A stretch of 64,000 bases of DNA from Novosphingobium sp. G106 (GTDB lineage: Bacteria; Pseudomonadota; Alphaproteobacteria; Sphingomonadales; Sphingomonadaceae), in contig NZ_JAHOOZ010000001.1 in assembly GCF_019075875.1 (NCBI RefSeq), positions 2,170,001 to 2,234,000 on the forward strand. Reading direction: 5' to 3'. Positions 15,955 through 27,827 of this stretch are shown piece by piece. Numbering within the stretch: position 1 is the first letter of the stretch; the number at the start of each line of letters is the position of its first letter. The notes beneath the pieces were generated by a model that did not search any database, was not told the origin of the DNA, and was given only the letters and a program-made list of their open reading frames with translations. Position numbers and translations under genes: made by a program.

Positions 15955-16844
15955 CAAACCCCGTCATCCAGACCATCACGCCGGTCACGCACGATCTCGG
16001 CGCATTTACTGTCCGCCGGGCGATCCCTGCGCCGGCGCGCAAGATGGTCGGCCCTTTCATCTTCGTCGACCAGTTCGGTCCGGCGCATCTGCCTCCGGGC
16101 CAGGCGATGGACGTGCGGCCGCATCCGCATATCAACCTGGCGACGGTGACTTGGCTGTTCGAGGGCGCGATCGACCACCGCGACAGCCTCGGCACTTTCG
16201 CGACGATCCGTCCCGGCCAGGTCAACCTGATGACCGCGGGCAGCGGCATCGTCCATTCCGAGCGCAGCCCGGCCGAGGAGCGCCCGGCCGGCCCGCGCCT
16301 CTACGGCATGCAGACCTGGCTCGCCCTGCCCGACGGGCGCGAGGAGATCTCCCCCGCATTCGAGAGCCGCACCGGCCTGCCGCTGATCGAAGACGGACAT
16401 GCCATCGCCCGCGTGATCATGGGTACGCTCTGGGGCCAGACCGCGCCCACCACGCAATATGCCGAGACGATCTACGCCGAGATCGTGCTGGGCGCCGGCG
16501 GGGTGCTGCCGATCGACAGCCAGGCCGACGAGCGGGCGGTGATGCTGGTCGGCGGCGAAGCCGAGGTCGATGGCATGCCGCTGGCCCTCTACGAGCTGAC
16601 CGTTCTGGCCCCCGGCGCGGTGTTGACGCTCCGCTCCAGCGCCGGCGGCCGTGTAATGCTGCTGGGCGGCGAGGCCTTCAACACGCCGCGGCACATCTGG
16701 TGGAACTTCGTCAGCTCCTCGACCGACCGGCTCCAGCAGGCCGCGCTCGACTGGCGCGAAGGCCGCTTCCCCAAAGTGCCCGGCGACGACCAGGAGTTCA
16801 TCCCGCTGCCCGAGGGCAAGCCGAAGATCGTCTCCTACCCGTGA
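15951..16844 (+). CDS. Pirin family protein
   Basis: 297 residues, usual length. Bicupin with the pirin metal-site text VRPHPHINLATVTWLFEG, then DHRDSLG and GSGIVHSERS supplying the His/His/His/Glu set. Bacterial pirins include quercetin 2,3-dioxygenases; some act as redox-sensing cofactors, and the role here is open. It overlaps the upstream GST (ATGA) and the downstream LtrA-like gene (GTGA), forming a tight operon. Confidence 0.92.
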   Translation: MTNPVIQTITPVTHDLGAFTVRRAIPAPARKMVGPFIFVDQFGPAHLPPGQAMDVRPHPHINLATVTWLFEGAIDHRDSLGTFATIRPGQVNLMTAGSGIVHSERSPAEERPAGPRLYGMQTWLALPDGREEISPAFESRTGLPLIEDGHAIARVIMGTLWGQTAPTTQYAETIYAEIVLGAGGVLPIDSQADERAVMLVGGEAEVDGMPLALYELTVLAPGAVLTLRSSAGGRVMLLGGEAFNTPRHIWWNFVSSSTDRLQQAALDWREGRFPKVPGDDQEFIPLPEGKPKIVSYP

Positions 16845-18124
16845 ACGACCATCCGCATCATCCGACGCTGCTGCGCGCGCAGGGCGAAGGCCATGCCCGC
16901 GTTGGCTATTTCGAGCTGTTCTTCGACCTCGTCTATGTCTTCGCGATCACGCAGCTGTCGCACAACCTGCTCGAGCATCGCGACTGGATCGGCGCGGCGC
17001 AAACCTTGATCCTGTTCATGGCAGTGTGGTGGGCGTGGATCTACACGACCTGGGCGACCAACTGGGTCGATCCCGACCACGGCGCCAACCGGCTGGTACT
17101 GGGCGCAGGGATGATCGCCAGCCTCGTCATGTCGAGCGCGATCCCCAAGGCCTTCGAAAGCGCGGGCATGGCCTTCGCGGTCGCCTATGTTCTGCTGCAG
17201 GTCGGCCGCTCGCTCTATGTCTCGTGGGTCTGCGGCGAGTGGCAGCGCGACGACAACTGGGGACTGGTCCGCGTGACCATCTGGTTCACTGCCTCCGCTC
17301 CACTCTGGCTGATCGGCGGCGCGGCCGATGACCCGGTGCAACGGATGGCCTGGTGGACCGCCGCGCTGACGATCGAAACCGTGAGCGCGCTGGTATTCTA
17401 CGCTGTTCCCATCCTCGGCCGTTCGAGCGCCGACGATTGGGCGATCGCCGGCGGCCATATGGCCGAGCGCTGCGCGCTGTTCATCATCATCGCGCTCGGC
17501 GAAGGCGTGCTGATCACCGGCGCGACTTTCGGCCAGCTTGTCGCACAACCGGTGACGATCGCCGCCTTCCTCACCGCCTTCCTCGGCTCCTTCGCCATGT
17601 GGTGGGTCTATTTCGACGTCGGCGCCAAGCGCGGGGCAGAACACATCGAGCATCACGAGCACCCGGGCATCATCGGCCGCGATGCCTTCACCTACTGGCA
17701 TATCCCGATCGTCGCCGGGATCATCCTGATCGCCGTCGCCGACGAACTGACGCTCGCCCATCCGCTCGAGCCCGTACACGGCGACTTCCTGCTGGTGACC
17801 GCGGGCGGCATGGCGCTGTTCCTGATCGGGGTGATGACCTTCAAGCGCATCAGCAGCGGCAAGGACTGGTTTCCGCCCTCGCATATGGCCGGGCTCTGGC
17901 TGGTCGCGGCGCTGGTGCTCTGGGGCTGGCTGGCCCATCCGGCAACGCTGCACTTCTACATGGGCTCGACCGTGATCTTCGGGTTTGTCGCCCTGTGGGA
18001 ATGGGTCAGCTATCACGGCGGCTGGATCGAACGGATGGAGCGGCGCGGCTGGTGGCTGGGCCGGATGCTGCGGCGCTATACCGAATGGCGGATCGCTTCG
18101 CTGGAAAAGCGGCGCGCCCGCTGA
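16841..18124 (+). CDS. Low-temperature-requirement A (LtrA) family membrane protein
   Basis: 427 residues with about ten hydrophobic segments. The N-terminal FELFFDLVYVFAITQLSHNL and the internal HMAERCALFIIIALGEGVL are the LtrA family signatures. Biochemical role is unknown; the name comes from a Listeria cold-growth mutant. GTG start at 16841 overlaps the pirin stop. An inverted repeat (18132-18162) follows. Confidence 0.9.
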   Translation: MNDHPHHPTLLRAQGEGHARVGYFELFFDLVYVFAITQLSHNLLEHRDWIGAAQTLILFMAVWWAWIYTTWATNWVDPDHGANRLVLGAGMIASLVMSSAIPKAFESAGMAFAVAYVLLQVGRSLYVSWVCGEWQRDDNWGLVRVTIWFTASAPLWLIGGAADDPVQRMAWWTAALTIETVSALVFYAVPILGRSSADDWAIAGGHMAERCALFIIIALGEGVLITGATFGQLVAQPVTIAAFLTAFLGSFAMWWVYFDVGAKRGAEHIEHHEHPGIIGRDAFTYWHIPIVAGIILIAVADELTLAHPLEPVHGDFLLVTAGGMALFLIGVMTFKRISSGKDWFPPSHMAGLWLVAALVLWGWLAHPATLHFYMGSTVIFGFVALWEWVSYHGGWIERMERRGWWLGRMLRRYTEWRIASLEKRRAR

Positions 18125-18131
18125 CACGGCA

Positions 18132-18162
18132 AGGGAGGCATCCGGATCAGCGGAGCCTCCCT
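18132..18162. terminator. Terminator-like hairpin between convergent genes
   Basis: AGGGAGGC (18132-18139) pairs perfectly with GCCTCCCT (18155-18162), followed by CCTCGTTTCC. It sits in the 49-base gap between the LtrA-like gene and the convergent SDR. Confidence 0.6.
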
Positions 18163-18173
18163 CCTCGTTTCCC

Positions 18174-19067
18174 TCACGCCAATATGGCGGGCTTGAGCAG
18201 GTCACTCATGCCGACCCGGTGCAGCATTTCCGCCCGCACCCGGTCGAGCACCGCGAAACCAACATCGGCGCCGTCCTCGCTGGGATCGTAGTGGACCCGG
18301 AACGGGCGCTGGCCGAAGGGCATGTCGACGACTTCGACGATCCGCTCCGCCACACCCGAAACGTCGGCATCGTCGGGCACGATCGCGGCGAAGGCTTCCT
18401 GGATCTGCGCGCCGAAGCCCTGGTAGGGTCCGGCCTCGTATTCTGCGAGCCGCGCGGCGTCGGCAGGGCTGCCCGAGTGGGCGAAGTGATTGGTGCCCTT
18501 GGTGAAGGCGCCCGGCACGACGATCGTCGTCTCGATGCCCCAGCGCGACAGCTCGCGGGCATATTGCACCGCCAGCGCATCCATCGCCGCCTTGGCCGCG
18601 AAATAGGGCGACAGATAGGGCGGCGTGCCGCCGGCCGAGCTGCTGCTCGACACCCAGACCAGCAAGCCCTGCTTCGCCGCGCGCATGACCGGCAGCGCCG
18701 CGCGGTTGACCCGCTGCGTGCCGAGCACATTGACGTCGTACTGCTGGGCGAACTGTTCGGGGGTGAAGCTCTCGGCTGGGCCGAACATCATGTGCCCGGC
18801 GTTGTGGACGAGCACGTCGATCCGGCCGCTCTCGGCGACGATTTTGGTGACCGCGGCTTCGGCGGAGGCTTCCGACTGAACGTCGAGCTCGATCGGACGC
18901 AGGTCGAGGCCTTCGATCGCGGCCATCGCGGCAGCGTTGGCGGCATTGCGGCCGGCGACATCCCGCATCGAGGCGTAGACGGTGTGACCAGCGCAGGCGA
19001 GTGCCTCGGCGGTCAGTCGGCCGAAGCCGCTCGACGCACCGGTGATGAGGATGATCTTCTTGGTCAT
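18174..19067 (-). CDS. Short-chain dehydrogenase/reductase (SDR), classical
   Basis: 297 residues. ILITGASSGFGR is the nucleotide-binding loop, VHNAG the structural motif, WVSSSSSAGG and YFAAK the Ser/Tyr/Lys set. AGGAGA precedes the ATG at 19067. It lies 36 bases downstream of a second SDR and both are divergent from the LysR gene, so they are probably one LysR-controlled unit. Confidence 0.88.
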   Translation of the reverse strand: MTKKIILITGASSGFGRLTAEALACAGHTVYASMRDVAGRNAANAAAMAAIEGLDLRPIELDVQSEASAEAAVTKIVAESGRIDVLVHNAGHMMFGPAESFTPEQFAQQYDVNVLGTQRVNRAALPVMRAAKQGLLVWVSSSSSAGGTPPYLSPYFAAKAAMDALAVQYARELSRWGIETTIVVPGAFTKGTNHFAHSGSPADAARLAEYEAGPYQGFGAQIQEAFAAIVPDDADVSGVAERIVEVVDMPFGQRPFRVHYDPSEDGADVGFAVLDRVRAEMLHRVGMSDLLKPAILA

Positions 19068-19103
19068 GATACTATCTCCTGATTTCGTGGAATTGAGCGG
19101 AGG

Positions 19104-19844
19104 TCAGATGATGCCGCCGTTGGCGCGCAGGACCTGGCCGTTGATCCAGCCGCCGTCGGGCCCGGCGAGGAAGGCGACTGCGGCGGCGATGTCTTCGGGC
19201 TGGCCGAGCCGTTCGAGCGGGGCCGCCTTGGCGAGCGTGTCGATCACGGCCTGCGGCTTGCCGTCGAGGAACAGCGCAGTGGCCGTCGGCCCGGGCGCGA
19301 TGGCGTTGACCGTGATGTTGCGGCCGCGCAGTTCCTTGGTCAGCACATGGGTCATCGCCTCGACCCCAGCCTTGGTGGCGGCATAGACGCCGTAGGTCGC
19401 GGGACGGAGACCGACCACGCTCGACGACAGGTTGATGATCCGCCCGCCTTCGCGCAGCCGCTTGGCGCCCTCGCGCAGCGTGTTGAACACGCCCTTGAGA
19501 TTGATCGCGATCTGGCTGTCGAACAGCGCGTCGTCGCTTTCGGCCAGGCTGGCCAGCATCATGACGCCGGCGTTGTTGACCAGCACGTCGATGCCGCCGA
19601 AGGCCGCCTGGGCCGCGTCGAACATCCGCGCGACCGAGGCCGCATCGCTGACGTCCGCTTGCGCGGCGATGGCCTTGCCGCCGCTCGCCTCGATCTGCGC
19701 GACCAGCGCCTCGGCATCGGCCGCACGACCCGCATAGTTGACGACGACGGTGAACCCGTCCGCCGCCAGCCGCTCGGCGATCGCTGCGCCGATGCCCCGC
19801 GAGCCACCCGTGACGATCGCCACCTTGTTCGTATTGTCCTGCAT
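19104..19844 (-). CDS. Short-chain dehydrogenase/reductase (SDR), FabG-like
   Basis: 246 residues, typical FabG-like length. AIVTGGSRGIG, VNNAG, NLSSSVVG and YAATK supply the complete classical SDR active site; the C terminus ends INGQVLRANGGII. GGAGAC precedes the start. Substrate unknown; the context (divergent LysR, downstream SDR) suggests a regulated oxidoreductase pair. Confidence 0.88.
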   Translation of the reverse strand: MQDNTNKVAIVTGGSRGIGAAIAERLAADGFTVVVNYAGRAADAEALVAQIEASGGKAIAAQADVSDAASVARMFDAAQAAFGGIDVLVNNAGVMMLASLAESDDALFDSQIAINLKGVFNTLREGAKRLREGGRIINLSSSVVGLRPATYGVYAATKAGVEAMTHVLTKELRGRNITVNAIAPGPTATALFLDGKPQAVIDTLAKAAPLERLGQPEDIAAAVAFLAGPDGGWINGQVLRANGGII

Positions 19845-19900
19845 GGTCTGTCTCCATTCGAAGCCGCCAACCCCGGCGACGAAAGGAACATGACACCTAT

Positions 19901-19950
19901 CGTTATACAGATAATCGCTCTATAATCGGCAATACTGTTCTGATTTATCG
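19901..19950. promoter_or_regulatory. Divergent SDR/LysR control region with repeated ATAATCG
   Basis: The 121-base gap holds TTAT-ACAG-ATAA (19903-19914) and two ATAATCG copies at 19911-19917 and 19922-19928, 11 bases apart (one helical turn), in an AT-rich island. This is the expected position of LysR-type binding sites; assignment is inference. Confidence 0.4.
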
Positions 19951-19965
19951 AACAATGAGGACGTG

Positions 19966-20883
19966 ATGGACCGGCTTGATGCCATGCGGCTGTTCACCCG
20001 GGTCGTCGACCGTCGCAGCTTCACCCAGGCGGCGCACGACCTCGACCTGCCTCGCTCCACCGCTACGCAGGTCATCCGCCAGCTCGAGGAGCGGCTCGGC
20101 GTGCGGCTGCTCCAGCGCACGACGCGGACGGTCCGCCCCACCCTCGACGGCGAGGCATATTACCGGCGCTGTCTGGCCATTCTCGATGATGTCGAGGACG
20201 CCGAGGGCGCGTTCCGGGGCGCCGTGCCGCGCGGCATGCTGCGGGTGGAAGTCCAGGGCTCGATCGCCCGCCACTTCCTGCTGCCCGCCCTTCCGCGATT
20301 CCTCGACGCGCATCCGCAGATCGAAGTGGCGATGAGCGAGAGCGACCGCTGGGTCGATGTCGTGCGCGAGGGTGTCGACTGCGTGCTGCGCTACGGCGCG
20401 CTGCCCGACAGCGATCTCGTCGCGCGGACGGTCACCAAGCTCGAGCGTGTGACCTGCGCGACGCCGGCCTATCTGGAGCGCTTCGGCGTGCCCCAGGCGC
20501 CGCGGGACCTGGCCGGCCATTTCACCGTCGGGCTGCGCTCGCTCACCACGGGTGCCGTCACGCCGTTCGAATTCGCCTCGCCCACCGGCACGACGCGGAT
20601 GGAGGTACCGATGCGGCTCTCGGTCACGGGGACCGAAAGCTACCGCGATGCGGTGCTGGTCGGCGTCGGTATCGCTCAGTTGCCCACTTTCCATATCGAA
20701 CGCGATCTTGCCGAGGGACGGCTTGTCCGGGTGCTGGCCGACTTCCCCCCTCCCTCGGCTCCGGTTTCAGTGCTCTATCCGCGCAGCCGTCAGCTCTCGC
20801 CGCGAGTGCGGCTGTTCATCGACTGGATCGTCGAGCGCTTCGCCGGTTATGCGGCGTCGAACCACTCGGCCCATGCGCCGTGA
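19966..20883 (+). CDS. LysR-family transcriptional regulator
   Basis: 305 residues from the ATG at 19966 (a GTG one codon earlier is possible). N-terminal winged helix-turn-helix [20 protein letters not shown]...[22 protein letters not shown], then a periplasmic-binding-like effector domain. Divergent from two SDR genes, its likely targets. The 3' end overlaps the convergent DUF2332 gene by 37 bases. It contains an intact in-frame run of six C at 20745-20750, showing that not all such runs in this sequence are miscounted. Confidence 0.9.
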   Translation: MDRLDAMRLFTRVVDRRSFTQAAHDLDLPRSTATQVIRQLEERLGVRLLQRTTRTVRPTLDGEAYYRRCLAILDDVEDAEGAFRGAVPRGMLRVEVQGSIARHFLLPALPRFLDAHPQIEVAMSESDRWVDVVREGVDCVLRYGALPDSDLVARTVTKLERVTCATPAYLERFGVPQAPRDLAGHFTVGLRSLTTGAVTPFEFASPTGTTRMEVPMRLSVTGTESYRDAVLVGVGIAQLPTFHIERDLAEGRLVRVLADFPPPSAPVSVLYPRSRQLSPRVRLFIDWIVERFAGYAASNHSAHAP

Positions 20884-21935
20884 GCGTGAGCCGCGGCGAT
20901 GAGCCGCGGCTCTTCGCCGCCCGGCCAGTAGCGCACGCGCAACCCGTGGCCCAGCAGCGTGCGATCGGCTTCCAGCTCGACCCAGGCCAGCGCGCGGCCT
21001 TGCGTCGCCTTCGCACCCCAGGCCGCCATGGCCGCGACGATCTGCGCCTGCTGATCCTCGGGCACATATTGCCAGACGATCGAATGCATCAGCATGCGTG
21101 TCGTCCCTTCGGCCTGCGGCAGGGCGAGCTGCTGCTCGACGAAATCGGCCGCATTCATGTGCACGAGATCGGGCTTCTTCGCCTTGGCCGCTGCGATCGC
21201 GGCTTCGAGGCGTTCAAACCGCACGGTGTGCTCGGGCCAGGTATAGGCTTTGAGGCGCATCGCCTGCTCGGGAACGGTCAGGTCGATCGGTGCGACGTCG
21301 CAGCCCTTGAGCGATGCGATCGTGATCGCGCTATCGGGCGGCGACTTGCCGCGCCATTCGGGCACGAACCGCATCGCCGGCTCGGCCGGCCCGACCTTCA
21401 CCCCGCCCAGATCGTAGGCATAGCGATCGAGCATCAGGTTGATCCCGGCGCTCGATCCGATCTCCAAGCATTCGAAGCGCGGCGGCAGGCCTTCACCCGC
21501 CAGCCACAGCATCGCCGCGACGAAGCCCCACGACCGCCCTGCCTCATTGGTCTGCGGGGGACCGTCGAGCCAAGGCATCAGGAACGCCTCGTGCTCGCGC
21601 ACGGCCCTGGCGATGATGGCGTGGTCGTCGGCCGGCTCGCCGGCATAGATCGGCGCGAGTTCGGGCGCCCGGCCCGACAGTTGCAGCGCGTGGAGCCCGC
21701 CGGCGGAACGCAGCGGCACCGCATCGCCCAGCGGTCTTCCCGGCCAGTCACGGATCCGCGCAACGAAGGCGCCGGGCTCGGGATCGTCGAGCAGGCCGGC
21801 GACCGCGGCCACGATCCGCGCGGTGATCGTCGCATCGTTGCTGCGGCAGTAGTCGACCTGGTTCGCATAGGCCTGCGCGACCGAGCGGTTGTCTGCGTGG
21901 CCCGTGGCCGAACGCGCGGAATGATCGTCCTTCAT
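20847..21935 (-). CDS. DUF2332 family protein
   Basis: 362 residues matching the DUF2332 pattern: [25 protein letters not shown] at the N terminus, [24 protein letters not shown] in the middle and [16 protein letters not shown] later. The SAGxNL motif looks like a Rossmann methyltransferase-type glycine loop, but no activity is established. Divergent from hisG with a 39-base gap; antisense overlap with the end of lysR. Confidence 0.8.
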   Translation of the reverse strand: MKDDHSARSATGHADNRSVAQAYANQVDYCRSNDATITARIVAAVAGLLDDPEPGAFVARIRDWPGRPLGDAVPLRSAGGLHALQLSGRAPELAPIYAGEPADDHAIIARAVREHEAFLMPWLDGPPQTNEAGRSWGFVAAMLWLAGEGLPPRFECLEIGSSAGINLMLDRYAYDLGGVKVGPAEPAMRFVPEWRGKSPPDSAITIASLKGCDVAPIDLTVPEQAMRLKAYTWPEHTVRFERLEAAIAAAKAKKPDLVHMNAADFVEQQLALPQAEGTTRMLMHSIVWQYVPEDQQAQIVAAMAAWGAKATQGRALAWVELEADRTLLGHGLRVRYWPGGEEPRLIAAAHAHGAWAEWFDAA

Positions 21936-21974
21936 GTTGCCCTTTCGCCTGCCGCCGCCTACATGCGCGGCCTT

Positions 21975-22631
21975 ATGCAGAAGCCGCTCACTTTCGCCGT
22001 GCCCAAGGGCCGCATCCTCGACGAGGCGCTGCCACTAATGGCGCGTGCCGGTGTCGTGCCCGAAGCCGAGTTCCACGACAAGAAGTCTCGCGCGCTTTCC
22101 TTCGCCTGCGAGAACAGCGACATGCGGATTATCCGCGTGCGCGCTTTCGACGTCGCCACTTTTGTCGCCCACGGCGCCGCGCAGGTCGGCATCGTCGGCT
22201 CGGACGTGGTCGAGGAATTCGCCTATTCGGACCTCTATGCGCCGGTCGACCTCGACGTTGGCCATTGCCGCCTGTCGGTGGCGGAGCCCGCCGGCCAGGA
22301 ACCGAGCAATACTGCCGCCAGCCACCTGCGCGTCGCGAGCAAGTATCCGAACCTAACGCGTCGCCACTTCGAGGGCCTGGGCATCCAGGCCGAAGTCGTG
22401 AAGCTGAACGGCGCGATGGAGCTGGCGCCGGGCCTCGGCCTCGCCAGCCGGATCGTCGACCTCGTCTCGACTGGCAAGACGCTCAAGGACAACGGCCTCG
22501 CCGAGACCAGCGTGATCTTGCAGATCTCGGCCCGGCTGATCGTCAATCGTGCCGCGCTCAAGACCGACGAGCGTGTCGGCGAACTGGTCGAGCGCTTCCG
22601 CGCGCTGGTCGCCGAACAGAAGGCCGCCTGA
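21975..22631 (+). CDS. hisG: ATP phosphoribosyltransferase, short form
   Basis: First step of histidine synthesis (ATP + PRPP). 218 residues, the short HisG form that lacks the C-terminal regulatory domain and needs HisZ as partner. [16 protein letters not shown] opens the protein and [31 protein letters not shown] is the PRPP-binding region. An alternative in-frame ATG is at 21963. Stop and hisD start overlap (TGATG). No hisZ is in the window. Confidence 0.95.
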   Translation: MQKPLTFAVPKGRILDEALPLMARAGVVPEAEFHDKKSRALSFACENSDMRIIRVRAFDVATFVAHGAAQVGIVGSDVVEEFAYSDLYAPVDLDVGHCRLSVAEPAGQEPSNTAASHLRVASKYPNLTRRHFEGLGIQAEVVKLNGAMELAPGLGLASRIVDLVSTGKTLKDNGLAETSVILQISARLIVNRAALKTDERVGELVERFRALVAEQKAA

Positions 22632-23923
22632 TGCTTCGGCTGAACAGCGCCGACGAAGGCTTCGCCAAGGCCTTCCAGCGCCTCGTGCGCGACCGCCGCG
22701 AGAGCGAGGACGATGTCGCGCGTGACGTTTCGCTGATCCTCGAGGACGTGCGCAACCGCGGCGATGCGGCGCTGGCCGAACTGACCCAGCGCTTCGACGG
22801 TCACTCGCTGGCCGACGCAGCCAACTGGCGGATCGAGCCCGCCGAATGTCGCGAGGCTTACGACAACCTGCTGCCCGACCTGCGCGCCGCGCTCGAACTC
22901 GCCGCGCAGCGCATCCGCGTCTATCACGAGGCGCAGCTGCCCGAAAACCGCGACTATACCGACGATGCCGGCGTCCGGCTCGGCGCGATCTGGCGGCCGG
23001 TCGATGCCGCGGGGCTCTACATTCCCGGCGGCCGCGCATCCTATCCGTCCTCGCTGCTGATGAACGCCATCCCGGCCAAGGTCGCGGGCGTCGAGCGACT
23101 GACCGTCGTGCACCCGACGCCCAAGGGGGTGATCAACCCGCTGGTACTGGCGGCGGCGCACATCGCCGGCGTCGACGAGATCTGGCGCGTGGGCGGCGCC
23201 CAGGCGGTCGGCGCGCTGGCATATGGCACGCAGCGCATCAAGCCGGTCGACGTCATCACCGGCCCCGGCAATGCCTGGGTCGCCGAGGCCAAGCGCCAGC
23301 TCTACGGCGTCGTCGGCATCGACATGGTAGCGGGGCCGAGTGAAATCCTTGTGATCGCCGATGCGAAGAATGACCCTGACTGGATCGCCGCCGACCTGCT
23401 CAGCCAGGCCGAGCACGATCCAGTCGCGCAATCGATCCTGATCACCGACGATCCGCTGTTCGCCGATACCGTGGCCGATCGCGTCGGTGTCGAGCTGGCC
23501 ATGCTGCAGACCGCCAGAGTGGCCAGCGAGAGCTGGAACACTTACGGCGTGATCATCGAGGTCGCGAGCCTCGACGAGGCCCCTGCCCTCGCCAATGCGC
23601 TGGCGGCCGAGCACGTCCAGATCGCGGTCGACGATCCCGAACCGATGCTGCGCGCGATCCGCCACGCCGGCTCGGTCTTCCTCGGCCGGCTGACGCCCGA
23701 GGCCGTCGGCGACTATGTTGCCGGGCCGAACCACGTCCTCCCCACGGGCCGCCGGGCGCGCTTCGCCTCGGGCCTGTCGGTGCTGGATTTCATGAAACGC
23801 ACCAGCTTCATCCAGCTCGACGAAGCGGCATTGCGGGCGATCGGCCCCGCCGCCGTAGCGCTGGCCGAAGCCGAGGGCTTGCCCGCGCATGCCCGATCGA
23901 TCGAAACGAGGTTGGGACTATGA
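22631..23923 (+). CDS. hisD: Histidinol dehydrogenase
   Basis: Last two steps of histidine synthesis (histidinol to histidine, NAD, Zn). 430 residues, full length. Signatures include GLYIPGGRASYPSSLLMNAIPAKVAG, DVITGPGNAWVAEAKRQLYG, IDMVAGPSEILVIAD, SQAEHDPVAQSILIT and the C-terminal GPNHVLPTGRRARFASGLSV. Coupled to hisG (TGATG) and nusB (ATGA). Confidence 0.97.
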   Translation: MLRLNSADEGFAKAFQRLVRDRRESEDDVARDVSLILEDVRNRGDAALAELTQRFDGHSLADAANWRIEPAECREAYDNLLPDLRAALELAAQRIRVYHEAQLPENRDYTDDAGVRLGAIWRPVDAAGLYIPGGRASYPSSLLMNAIPAKVAGVERLTVVHPTPKGVINPLVLAAAHIAGVDEIWRVGGAQAVGALAYGTQRIKPVDVITGPGNAWVAEAKRQLYGVVGIDMVAGPSEILVIADAKNDPDWIAADLLSQAEHDPVAQSILITDDPLFADTVADRVGVELAMLQTARVASESWNTYGVIIEVASLDEAPALANALAAEHVQIAVDDPEPMLRAIRHAGSVFLGRLTPEAVGDYVAGPNHVLPTGRRARFASGLSVLDFMKRTSFIQLDEAALRAIGPAAVALAEAEGLPAHARSIETRLGL

Positions 23924-24372
23924 GCCGCTCCAAATCCCGCGCCGCCGCCCGCCTCGCCGCGGTCCAGGCGCTCTACCAGCACGACATGGAAGGCACGCAC
24001 CTCGCCGGCCTGCTCGACGAATTCCACCGCCACCGCCTCGGCGGCGAGATCGACGACGAGGTCGACGATACGCAATATGCCGAAGCCGAAGTGGCCTTCT
24101 TCGACGACCTGGTCAAAGGCGCGGTCGCTCGCCGCGAGGAGATCGACGCGCTGATTGAGAGCAAGCTCGCCGAGGGCTGGAAGCTCGAGCGGCTCGACAA
24201 GACCATGCTCCAGATCCTGCGCGCCGGCACCTACGAACTGCTCGCCCGCGCCGACGTTTCGACCGGCACCGCGATCAGCGAATATGTCGACGTCGCCCAC
24301 GCCTTCTTCGACGCGCGCGAGACCAAGTTCGTCAACGGCGTGCTCGACGCGGTTGCCAAGGCGGTGCGCTGA
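23920..24372 (+). CDS. nusB: Transcription antitermination factor NusB
   Basis: 150 residues. Binds boxA RNA with NusE/S10 for rRNA antitermination. SRAAARLAAVQALYQHDMEG at the start and DARETKFVNGVLDAVAKAVR at the end are the NusB signatures. Overlaps hisD by four bases; followed nine bases later by thiL. Confidence 0.96.
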   Translation: MSRSKSRAAARLAAVQALYQHDMEGTHLAGLLDEFHRHRLGGEIDDEVDDTQYAEAEVAFFDDLVKGAVARREEIDALIESKLAEGWKLERLDKTMLQILRAGTYELLARADVSTGTAISEYVDVAHAFFDARETKFVNGVLDAVAKAVR

Positions 24373-24381
24373 CCTCGTGAA

Positions 24382-25251
24382 ATGACCTCCGAACTCGCCT
24401 TCGTCGAAGCCTTGCGGCGGATCGCCGGGCATCCGGGGGCGCGGCGGCTCGACGATGATTGCGCGGTGGTGGAATTCGGCGGCGAGACCGTCGTGCTGAC
24501 CCACGACATGATGGTCGAGGGCATTCACTACCTGCCCGATCAGGACGCGGCCGACATTGCCTGGAAACTTGTCGCGACGAACATGTCGGATCTCGCCGCA
24601 AAGGGCGCGGAGCCCGTCGGTGTCCTGCTCGGCTATATGCTGGGGCGCGACGACGATCGCTTTCTGGCCGGGCTGGAGGAAGCTCTGGCGCACTACGGCG
24701 CTCCGCTGCTTGGCGGCGATACCGTGGCGGCTCCCGGCGCGCAAGCGCTGGGATTGACGGCGATCGGCCGTGCCACCCATCGGCCCGTCCCCTCGCGCGG
24801 CGGTGCGCAAGTGGGCGATAGCCTCTACATCACCGGCCCGGTCGGCGGGGCGATGCTCGGGCTCGAAGCCATGCGTTCGGGCCAGGGCGACAGTTTGGCC
24901 TATCGCCGCCCACAGGCCTTGCTCGCCGAGGGACAGGCGCTGGCCCCTCATGTCGGGGCGATGATGGATGTTTCGGACGGTTTGCTGCTCGACGCCGCGC
25001 GGCTGGCGCGAGCCAGCGGCGTGACCCTCGCGATCGATGGCGCTTCGGTGCCGATCGCGGTCCCGCCCGGCCGGCGCGCCGAAGCGTTGCGATGGGGCGA
25101 CGACTATCAGCTTCTGTTCACCGCTCCGCCGGGCCTGATACTACCGATCGACGCCTATCGGATCGGCGAAGCATTGCCTGCCATCGAGGCCCCGCTGCTG
25201 CTTGACGGCCAGGCGCTCAAGGAAAGCGACGGGCTGGGCTACCAGCACTAG
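24382..25251 (+). CDS. thiL: Thiamine-monophosphate kinase
   Basis: Phosphorylates thiamine monophosphate to the pyrophosphate. 289 residues, somewhat short of the usual 310-330. Motifs: LDDDCAVVEF, VLTHDMMVEGIHYL, NMSDLAAKGAEPVGVLLG, LLGGDTV and MMDVSDGLLLDAARLARAS. It is the last gene of the his-nus-thi unit. The shortened C-terminal region is the only deviation seen. Confidence 0.94.
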   Translation: MTSELAFVEALRRIAGHPGARRLDDDCAVVEFGGETVVLTHDMMVEGIHYLPDQDAADIAWKLVATNMSDLAAKGAEPVGVLLGYMLGRDDDRFLAGLEEALAHYGAPLLGGDTVAAPGAQALGLTAIGRATHRPVPSRGGAQVGDSLYITGPVGGAMLGLEAMRSGQGDSLAYRRPQALLAEGQALAPHVGAMMDVSDGLLLDAARLARASGVTLAIDGASVPIAVPPGRRAEALRWGDDYQLLFTAPPGLILPIDAYRIGEALPAIEAPLLLDGQALKESDGLGYQH

Positions 25252-25364
25252 CCTCTGCCTCGGAAGATTGACCTTGCGCCCGCCGCGCGCAGCCATTAGC
25301 CCCTCACCACTTGCGACCCCAAAGAAGGGCGCAATCGTTGGGAAACAGGATAAAGGGGGCGTGC

Positions 25365-27448
<2,084 letters not shown>

Positions 27449-27470
<22 letters not shown>

Positions 27471-27509
27471 CGCCGACGGTTGGGGCCAGCCACGGCGCCG
27501 GCTAACGCC
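27449..27509 (+). repeat. 35-base-period tandem duplication carrying the hppA stop
   Basis: The 26 bases at 27449-27474 (encoding the last six residues ASHGAG and the stop of hppA, plus four bases) recur perfectly at 27484-27509. This is a small tandem duplication of the gene end into the 3' UTR. Confidence 0.9.
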
Positions 27510-27562
27510 AGAACCCGTCGCTGTCATTTGAGGGCCGAAAGGCACTCCCTGAGCCAAGTATA

Positions 27563-27592
27563 TGCCCCGTCCGTATTTTTACGGATGGGGCA
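27563..27592 (+). terminator. Rho-independent-like terminator of hppA
   Basis: TGCCCCGTCCGTA...ACGGATGGGGCA: a 12-pair stem with one G-T mismatch around a T-rich loop, followed by TTTCCTT. It lies about 90 bases after the hppA stop. Confidence 0.75.
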
Positions 27593-27609
27593 TTTCCTTG
27601 CCTCGGCAT

Positions 27610-27687
27610 GGGGTGAAAAACCCCGGAAACCGGGGGATAGTGCCGGAAGCGGGAAATCCCGACTGGACACCCGTCCCGAACTGGGAC
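27610..27687 (+). other. Array of short hairpins upstream of the PEP-CTERM gene (candidate structured RNA)
   Basis: Four small perfect inverted repeats follow one another: GGGG...CCCC (27610-27624), CCCCGG-AAA-CCGGGG (27621-27635, mutually exclusive with the first), CGGGA-AA-TCCCG (27650-27661) and GTCCC-GAACT-GGGAC (27673-27687). No ORF fits here. Between this array and the PEP-CTERM start (27688-27827) I see only an AT-rich stretch around 27711-27730 and no recognisable promoter. Confidence 0.45.
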
Positions 27688-27827
27688 CGCGGACCCGATA
27701 GGCGCCCGCTTAAACTTTTGTTAGTGATGCTCTCACGTTACCGTTCATCCGATTCGACGTTCGGTGCGATTGGGGGCCGTCGGTCACCTTAGACCATATG
27801 CAAGATGCTATTTTTACGAGGTGCTGT

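Noticed and set aside
16835..18205. 456-residue ORF opposite the LtrA-like gene
   Set aside because: Antisense shadow; Asp/Gln/Arg-rich without domain.
22235..23890. 551-residue ORF opposite hisG/hisD
   Set aside because: Antisense shadow; hisD has a complete set of motifs.
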